Assembly (NCBI GenBank): GCA_018873245.2
Contig: JAEMBT020000009.1
Location: 14,337,112-14,401,111, forward strand
DNA: 64,000 bases
Source of the DNA: Archegozetes longisetosus
Lineage: Eukaryota > Arthropoda > Arachnida > Sarcoptiformes > Trhypochthoniidae
Reading direction: 5' to 3'
Made by a program: the position numbers and the translations under genes. Position 1 is the first letter of the stretch; each line of letters begins with the position of its first letter. Positions 58,501 through 64,000 of the stretch are shown here, one piece after another. The notes under the pieces were generated by a model. That model made no database searches and was not told the origin of the DNA. It worked only from the letters and a program-made list of their open reading frames with translations.

Positions 58501-60060
58501 ATATGAGGTTTTACCAAGATTTGTTACAGAATGAAGATCAGCACCTTGATCAAGTAGAAATCGAACTACTTCTAAGTTACCGTTTTCAACAGCAAAGTGC
58601 AAAGGTGTCCAATTACTCTTTTCTCTTGCATTAATGTCAGAACCCTTATCAAGGAGTAGTGCGACCACATTCAATCGACCTCTTTGAGCAGCTAGGTGTA
58701 GAGGTTTACGGTCAAGATTATTATTTGCATTGATACTAGCCGTGTTTTCTATGAGATGTCTTATGACATCCAATTTACCCTCTTTGGCGGCCCAGTGTAA
58801 AAGAGTATTGCCGTCATTATCCTTAATATTAATATCTTCATCCGTGAAATGTTTGAGTGTTTTTAATGAACCATATCTGACAGCAGCATATAGAGGCGTA
58901 ATATTATCCACAGCAGCCAATTTATCCAAAATAAGCATTATTATCTCTGATTTTTCAACCAAATCTAACGGTGTGTAACCAGAAATGGTTTTAACGTATA
59001 TGTCAGCACCTCTATCGAGAAGAAGTCTCACGATATCAGGTTTGTCATTACTAGCAGCGTAGTGTAGAGGTGTCCACTCATCCATTTCCTTAGCATTAAT
59101 GTCAGCACCTCTATCTAGAAGAAGTCTCACGATATCAGGTTTGTCATTACTAGCAGCGTAGTGTAGAGGTGTTAACTCATCCTTTTCCTTAGCATTAATG
59201 TCAGCACCTCTATCGAGAAGAAGTCTCACGATATCAGGTTTCTCATTGTAACGAGCAGCTACGTGTAGAGGTGTCCACTCATCGTTTTGCTTAGCATTAA
59301 TGTCAGCACCTCTGTCGAGAAGAAGTCTCACGATATCAGGTTTTTCATTACGAGCAGCTTCGTGTAGAGGTGTCCACTCATCGTTTTGCTTTGCATTAAT
59401 GTCAGCACCTCTATCGAGAAGAAGTCTCACGATATCAGGATTCTTACTAAAGGTAGCCAAGTGTAGGGGTGTTCCCCCATCCTTTCGCTTAGCGTTAATG
59501 TCAGCACCTCTATCGAGAAGAAGTCTCACGATATCAGGTTTTTCATTACGAGAGGCTTCGTGTAGAGGTGTCCACTCATCCTTTTGCTTAGCATTAATGT
59601 CAGCACCTCTATCGAGAAGAAGTCTCACGACATCAGGTTTTTCATTATAACGAGCAGCCAAGTGTAGAGGTGTCCACTCATCCTTTTGCTTAGCATTAAT
59701 GTCAGCACCTCTGTCGAGAAGAAGTCTAACGATATCAGGTTTCTCATCAACAGCAGCCAAGTGTAGAGGTGTCCATTCATCTTTCTCATTAGTATTAATA
59801 TCAGCACCTCTATCGAGAAGAAGTTTCACGATATCAGGTTTTTCATTACGAGCAGCTTCGTGTAGAGGTGTCAACTCATTCTCATCCTTAGCGTTAATGT
59901 CAGCACCTCTTTCGAGGAGAAGTCTCACGATATCCGGTTTCTCATTACGAGCAGCTTCGTGTAGAGGTGTCAACTCATCCTTATCCTTAGCATTTATGTC
60001 AGCGCCCCTATCGAGAAGAATTCTCACGATATCAGGTTTTTTATTATAACGAGCAGCCAA
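55555..60060 (-). CDS. Giant ankyrin-repeat protein with latrotoxin-type C-terminal domain, main part
   Basis: 1501 codons, no intron. About 39 ankyrin units (33-34 residues, [W/L]TPLHxAA...GADINAK type) are split by a non-ankyrin linker (about 57430-57740) that is Thr/Ser-rich and then helical. The last 150 residues lack ankyrins. They begin with a basic RARR site (residues about 1352-1355, near 56000), continue through LLLDVFIRK and GQKY, and end in helices. From memory this matches the C-terminal domain of black-widow latrotoxins and of related domains in Wolbachia/phage WO and mite genomes. In spiders that domain is removed by furin-type cleavage, which RARR would suit. No signal peptide is evident in this part. 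The frame continues upstream (60084-61310) but is offset by a 2-nt deletion near 60113. Whether the product is secreted, symbiosis-related or inert cannot be told. Confidence 0.8.
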   Translation of the reverse strand: MAARYNKKPDIVRILLDRGADINAKDKDELTPLHEAARNEKPDIVRLLLERGADINAKDENELTPLHEAARNEKPDIVKLLLDRGADINTNEKDEWTPLHLAAVDEKPDIVRLLLDRGADINAKQKDEWTPLHLAARYNEKPDVVRLLLDRGADINAKQKDEWTPLHEASRNEKPDIVRLLLDRGADINAKRKDGGTPLHLATFSKNPDIVRLLLDRGADINAKQNDEWTPLHEAARNEKPDIVRLLLDRGADINAKQNDEWTPLHVAARYNEKPDIVRLLLDRGADINAKEKDELTPLHYAASNDKPDIVRLLLDRGADINAKEMDEWTPLHYAASNDKPDIVRLLLDRGADIYVKTISGYTPLDLVEKSEIIMLILDKLAAVDNITPLYAAVRYGSLKTLKHFTDEDINIKDNDGNTLLHWAAKEGKLDVIRHLIENTASINANNNLDRKPLHLAAQRGRLNVVALLLDKGSDINAREKSNWTPLHFAVENGNLEVVRFLLDQGADLHSVTNLGKTSYDIAKENNYVNIVEILTNEELFDAVKKEDISKIQFSISKGTDINAKGNNDWSPLHIAVKQGNLNVIEFLLKHGANIEAKTNYGWTPLHMALDKYQLNIIEFLMNRGADINAQTNKDWTPLHFAVYNNNYSEVKVLIDKGANVNIKNNDGWTPLHWTAYSGDFGLAKLLVDKGADIEAKDNFGSTPLYYAAKEGKLDVVKLLVDNLADVNTVQRDGRTPLHWAAYSGHLDVVEFLVGNNADITVADKNGKTPKDFAAQSGISSHVIKFLEQVKAEYLRTSTVSSKSVNTNQNITIEIFVTTSTTTSSLTTTISVLERLKNELLSSVKENDIHKTRDCIEKLKELGDITDIVNRIHILHIAVSRGYVGIIGVLLDNGASINAKVGNGWTPLHFAAYDGNLNVASLLVDKGADVNAQARDGSIPLHLAANNGNLSVVKLLVARDVNVNTKDNFGSSPLYYAFKEGKLDVVEFLVENGADMNTKQMDGRTPLHWAAYNGHLDVVKFLIEKHADINASDKNDWTPLHFAAERGSLDIARFLLDKGAVVNAKNKYGLTPLALTDNSELMKLLVNKLSTLDNVTPLHAAIKYGTLKAVELFINTDVNAKDRYGSRPLHFAAERGGLDVARLLINKGAIVKERNKKGLTPLDLADNKEIINLIVNELATLDNITPLHAAVKYGTLKTVEYFIKTDINSKDKYGATPLHFAAERGDLDVVRLLIDKGADINSKQKSGETPLHLASQYGKLDVVKLLLDRGANIHAKGNQDWTPLHYAALNNNLDIIKFLIENGADINAEAYGGKKPLDIAMEYKHNDAIGFFKQEQERRSSISSAPVAKTIRARRHIDMVASSAPNTPSFINDLFVWAIGGLFGQGIPALTYTQQPNIYDTSSNLSQIHVNGTILLLDVFIRKFIGQKYILTRSVSSLEVQVNALSITEDFIKVLSSISNIPADELIDFAEVQSEIYKAIMSDNGNKIPEILVSYVKKLQK

Positions 60061-60960
60061 GTGTAGAAGTGTCCACTTATCTTTTAGCTTAGCATTAATG
60101 TCAGCACCTCTTCGAGAAGAAGTCTCACGATGTCATGTTTCTCATTACGAGCAGCTTCGTGGAGAGATGTCCACTCATCCTTACTCTTAGCGTTAATGTC
60201 AGCACCTCTATCGAGAAGAAGTCTCATGATATCAGGTTTCCCATTAAGAGCAGCCAAGTGTAGAGGTGTCCACTCATCCTTTTGCTTAGCATTAATGTCA
60301 GCACCTGTATCGAGAAGAAGTCTCACGATATCAGGTTTTTCATTATAACGAGCAGCCAAGTGTAGAGGTGTCCACTCATCCTTTTGCTTAGCATTAATGT
60401 CAGCACCTCTGTCGAGAAGAAGTCTCACGATGTCAGGTTTCTCTTTACGAACAGCTATATGTAGAGGTGTCCATTCATCCTTTTGCTTAGCATTAATGTC
60501 AGCACCTCTGTCAAGAAGAAGTCTTGCGATATCTGGTTTCTCACTAAAAACAGCTACGTGTAGAGGTATCCCCCTATCCTTTTGCTTAGCATTAATGTCA
60601 GCACCTCTATCGAGAAGAAGTCTCATGATGTCAGGTTTTTCTTTACGAGTAGCCAAATGTAGAGGTGTCAACTCATCCTTATCCTTAGCATTCATGTCAG
60701 CACCTCTATCGAGAAGAAGTCTCACGATATCAGGTTTCTCATTACGAGCTGCTATGTGTAGAGGTGTCCACTCATCCTTACCCTTAGCGTTAATGTCAGC
60801 ACCTCTGTCGAGAAGAAGTCTCACGATGTCATGTTTCTCATTACGAGCAGCTTCGTGGAGAGGTGTCCACTCATCCTTACTCTTAGCATTAATGTCAGCA
60901 CCTCTATCGAGAAGAAGTCTCATGATATCAGGTTTCCCATTAAGAGCAGTCAAGTGTAGA
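58990..60960 (-). repeat. Homogenised 99/102-bp tandem ankyrin-unit array
   Basis: About 20 consecutive units share long identical words such as 'gagaagaagtctcacgatat' and 'gcattaatgtcagcacctct'. Units are 99 bp, some 102 bp with an extra codon. Two stretches 696 bp apart (60125-60255 and 60821-60951) are almost identical, showing a seven-unit higher-order copy. Units further 3' (55.6-58.9 kb) are much more diverged. Confidence 0.85.
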
Positions 60961-61310
60961 GGTGTCCACGCATTCATATCGATAACATTAACATCAGCTT
61001 TATTGTTTAATAAAACCTCAACTATTTCTTCATTACCATTGTTTGCAGCCAAGTGAAGAAGTGTATTTTGATTTTCATCTTTCATATTAATAATATCATT
61101 TATTACTCCGATCTCCTTTGCCTTTTCAATGTATTTTCTAAGCGTTTGAATATTATTTACAGCTCTGAATACCTCATTCTTCAAATTTTCAGCTCTTTCT
61201 TTGATCTCCTGCTTTGATGACGTATTAACCGTTGTTGTTTTGGTCGTGTTAATTGTATACATATCAGTCATCATTTTTATTAGAAAATCTAAATAATTAA
61301 AATACTTCAA
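60084..61310 (-). CDS. N-terminal part of the ankyrin/latrotoxin-domain protein, separated by a frameshift
   Basis: 408 codons with a Thr-rich start (TTKTTTVNTSS), a helical cap (about residues 32-78) and about ten ankyrin units. It then runs out of frame: one repeat near 60110-60115 reads 'cacctcttcgag' where its siblings read 'cacctctatcgag', a 2-nt loss. Apart from this it is one gene with 55555-60060, near 1.9 thousand codons in all. Several Met codons (residues 1, 13, 14, 17) could start. A TATA-like box at 61343-61336 lies too close to Met1 for a normal leader, favouring Met13-17. The N-terminal cap resembles the linker in the middle of the main part. Confidence 0.75.
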   Translation of the reverse strand: MKYFNYLDFLIKMMTDMYTINTTKTTTVNTSSKQEIKERAENLKNEVFRAVNNIQTLRKYIEKAKEIGVINDIINMKDENQNTLLHLAANNGNEEIVEVLLNNKADVNVIDMNAWTPLHLTALNGKPDIMRLLLDRGADINAKSKDEWTPLHEAARNEKHDIVRLLLDRGADINAKGKDEWTPLHIAARNEKPDIVRLLLDRGADMNAKDKDELTPLHLATRKEKPDIMRLLLDRGADINAKQKDRGIPLHVAVFSEKPDIARLLLDRGADINAKQKDEWTPLHIAVRKEKPDIVRLLLDRGADINAKQKDEWTPLHLAARYNEKPDIVRLLLDTGADINAKQKDEWTPLHLAALNGKPDIMRLLLDRGADINAKSKDEWTSLHEAARNEKHDIVRLLLEEVLTLMLS

Positions 61311-61335
61311 ATTTACTGTTTAAAATTTCACACCG

Positions 61336-61343
61336 TTTTTATA
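61336..61343 (-). promoter_or_regulatory. TATA-like box upstream of the ankyrin gene
   Basis: TATAAAAA on the minus strand, only 26 nt above the first ATG at 61310. With usual spacing, transcription would begin at about that ATG. Confidence 0.4.
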
Positions 61344-64000
61344 TCTGCTATTTAAATTTGAATATAAGTTGAGTCAGGTTGGTGTTTGAGTAATTTAAAT
61401 GAGCATTAAATATTATCAAATATCATATAATCAAATTTTCAGCTCATTTAACCATTAAATTTTAAAAAAGTAAACATCACATATGGATGAACAAAAGTCT
61501 CGATTTAATACTTTTAAAATAAATAAATTTTCCTTCTACATGTTCACCTTCAATTTTAAGATTCATTAACTATTTTATCTTTGTATAATTAGCCTTAATG
61601 AGCGTTTTGTTATGCCTAGATATGCTTATGTTTTGTTATCACTTACTGTGCTGTGCTAATGCATATTCAGTATTACTATTACATTTAAAACTGGCCTGAA
61701 AATGTTATTCATTTTTAAATTTTGCAGTGACGCAAATATATGCTAGTCATCAGTATCACCAACATTTTCAGTGCTATATTTCACTTTTTCAATTTTTTAT
61801 TTAAACAACTAATCTATTTCATGCATAAAATCAGAGAAAAAAATGTTTTAACCTATCTTATACTGAATCAAGACTTGACGCACATTATTTGATCCTAACA
61901 TCTTGTTAATCTCTCTAAATGTTAATCACTTGAAGAACAAATGAGTTATGTATTCGATCGAATCTTCATCGATTCTTACCGGATAGTTACATAATCTTTT
62001 AATATGTTATATCAATTATTGTTCTTACATTCAAATCCTTTAAATGGATGTTTGAGAAGACATGTATTCAAGAAATGAACTCTCTTTAAAAATTCTCATT
62101 ATTAAGTGGTCATATGTTCGAATTAATGAAAGAAAACTAATTTAATGTTCAAATATAATCAAATAAGAATTGCTGAAATTCTTTAATTAATAAACTTCAA
62201 ATAAGTTTGTCATTTATAATGAGAAATCGTACTAAGAAGTATACATGATTGATACTTTGTTATAATATAAATACATTATTTGTCGAAATTAATTGAAGCA
62301 ATAAGAAATTATTCCCATTAATTAAATTGATGATTCGATTTAGATTAATTGATATACATGGAAAACTTATTTTGATTTCCTGCTACAAATTCAAGTAAAT
62401 ACTTGATTCAAGTTCAATATATTCTGGTCAGTATAAATATGATAATCAAGTATTGACAACGAGTAACTTCAAATCAGTAATAACTATTAGTTATAGTTAT
62501 AGTTAGTTTACTAATTTCTTGAACATCTTTAAAGCTCAAATTTTTTCGCTAAAAATTACTGATCAGAGAGACACTTTTAGACGTAGTGACATTTGAAATC
62601 AATTGAAAAGAGAAAAATATATGAAAATAATGGTCGAGAAGAAGTTTACAATTAAGGCAGATGTTCCTTATAAGTCTAGGTTGTGTTATGTTTGTCGTAA
62701 TTGAGCATGTTTAACAATTAACCTCAAATCAATAAGCTGATGCATTTAAAATCAATATATTCCATAAGATTTTCAATAAGGTTCATTTATATTACAATGT
62801 TTTACTATAAGTAAATATTTTTGAATTTGATTGAGTTAGCGCATTATAGCACTGAGGTGACGATATATATTGAAATTCTGTTACTGTTTAAACAGCGATT
62901 ATATATGCGCCCAACACTAACTTTACTGATATTCCGATACAGAATGTGACGGGTAACAGTTGTACGAATATTACTACGTCTAATAAGTTGGACATGCGGA
63001 TTAGAGTCAGATAAGAGATTAATTTAGTAGAAATAGGATTTTAGATAATTCTCTAGTCATACTTCGATCAAACAAGTTCAACACTGTTTTACACATTCAT
63101 TTCTGACAAATTCAGAATCGATGGCTTTACAAGTGAATCGAAAATATGAAAGGAATTGAGACCAGATCTTCATTTTATGTGGATAAGGGTTATATCCACT
63201 AGTTCTGTAGACTATAATCTCCCATAAATGAAGTTCATTTGACACAACTGGTCAAATATTCACAGGTGTAGCTGGCAGGAGGCTATAGGCCGGGAGTTCA
63301 TACCATAATTTTTTAAAAGTTAAAATGTAATCTTGGAAAAAGTCAGACAAAATTTGAGATAGTATTTATTTGATGCGTCGATTGCATTGTTAAACATTAA
63401 TCAAAGATTTGAAACTAATTAACGGGTATTTGAATTTGAAAAGGCGTTCTCCACAACAAATCAGAGCATATTATATTAAACTTTAGGCCCACAGACCAAA
63501 TATACGGACTACAACACTGTCCAATGTTAGAAGAATTTTCTTCTTTTATATTATCATTATTATATATAACAAACAACTAAACAATTGAGCATCAAATAAT
63601 TTATAAAATTTCATTTCAATGTTGAAAAATTTTTGAATATATAGTACTTAAGGCAATTAGAAAAAATTTTACCTTAAGTGATCTTATATTATGAAAATTG
63701 TGTTCCCTTTTAGCAACGAATAAGTGACTTAACAAGCTTGAGATAAGATTTTAGAAATCAGAAAAATCTATAGTTTTGATTTACTTTGTTTCTTACAAAC
63801 ATGTACTAAACAAAAAATGGCGCACTTAGTGATTAAAACATACAAAAATATTCAGACAGGATAAGACTCTATTGCAATGCTGTCATTTTACTGACCCAAA
63901 ACAGGTTAGGAGCTAAACATTAGACGTCATGGTTTAACCCTCCACACAAAATGGTTTCAAAGCGCGAATACATAAAATATGTCTATAAATAGGGTCTGAA
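61344..64000. other. Right-end region without recognised gene
   Basis: A+T-rich. About 62831-62860 repeats the 'gttagcgcattatagcact' fragment also found inverted at about 33705-33745. Nothing else assignable. Confidence 0.4.

Noticed and set aside
58990-60960. Regular repeats resembling a CRISPR array
   Set aside because: The 99/102-bp periodic units are ankyrin codons with no unique spacers, and the genome is eukaryotic.
59300-61056. Several open frames of 70-220 codons on the plus strand across the ankyrin gene
   Set aside because: They are antisense shadows of the tandem ankyrin units and repeat the same residues with the same period.

Overview
The window is eukaryotic nuclear DNA and strongly A+T-rich. 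It has short GT-AG introns (46 to 67 nt where I can place them), AATAAA signals, and many DNA transposons and palindromic MITEs. A three-exon METTL5, a four-exon gustatory-receptor-like gene, a CYP3-clan-type P450 and a very large ankyrin protein with a latrotoxin-type C-terminal domain point to an arthropod. A chelicerate, perhaps a mite, is my best guess. That is inference; the sequence does not prove the taxon. There is no rRNA, no CRISPR array and no bacterial operon.

Layout. 1-1000: decayed TTLL4-like glutamylase (minus). 1.94-12.98 kb: arm A of a large inverted duplication. It holds an unknown gene, a decayed multi-pass membrane (chemoreceptor-like) gene and an intact P450. 14.5-15.1 kb: dUTPase pseudogene, followed by a Tigger/pogo-like remnant. 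16.9-17.6 kb: long-TIR MITE. 19.8-22.2 kb: decayed ionotropic receptor. 22.2-30.4 kb: gene-poor, full of palindromes and TTAA-flanked elements. 30.4-32.1 kb: apparently intact gustatory-receptor-like gene. 32.8-42.0 kb: transposon-rich, with a ZBED/SCAND3-type hAT, a deleted hAT sitting in the loop of a palindrome, a Tc1-like element and several MITEs. A broken fragment of a secreted Cys-rich gene lies here; its intact relative is at 42.8-43.2 kb. 44.5-45.4 kb: intact METTL5. 46.15-55.1 kb: arm B, inverted relative to arm A, with a ruined P450 copy, a truncated membrane-protein copy and the unknown gene. 55.56-61.31 kb: giant intronless ankyrin/latrotoxin-domain gene (minus), split by one 2-nt deletion. 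61.3-64.0 kb: no recognised gene.

The main story is genome dynamics. Arms A and B carry the same gene set in mirror order, and each arm has insertions the other lacks. Comparing them gives empty sites for several MITEs, including 8-bp and TTAA target duplications. Only four protein genes look able to work: P450 copy A, the gustatory-receptor-like gene, the Cys-rich secreted protein and METTL5. The ankyrin gene would join them if its single frameshift is a sequencing error. The others carry stops or frameshifts, so the region looks like a decaying, transposon-loaded neighbourhood. Assembly error should be excluded, because several lesions are 1-2 nt indels.
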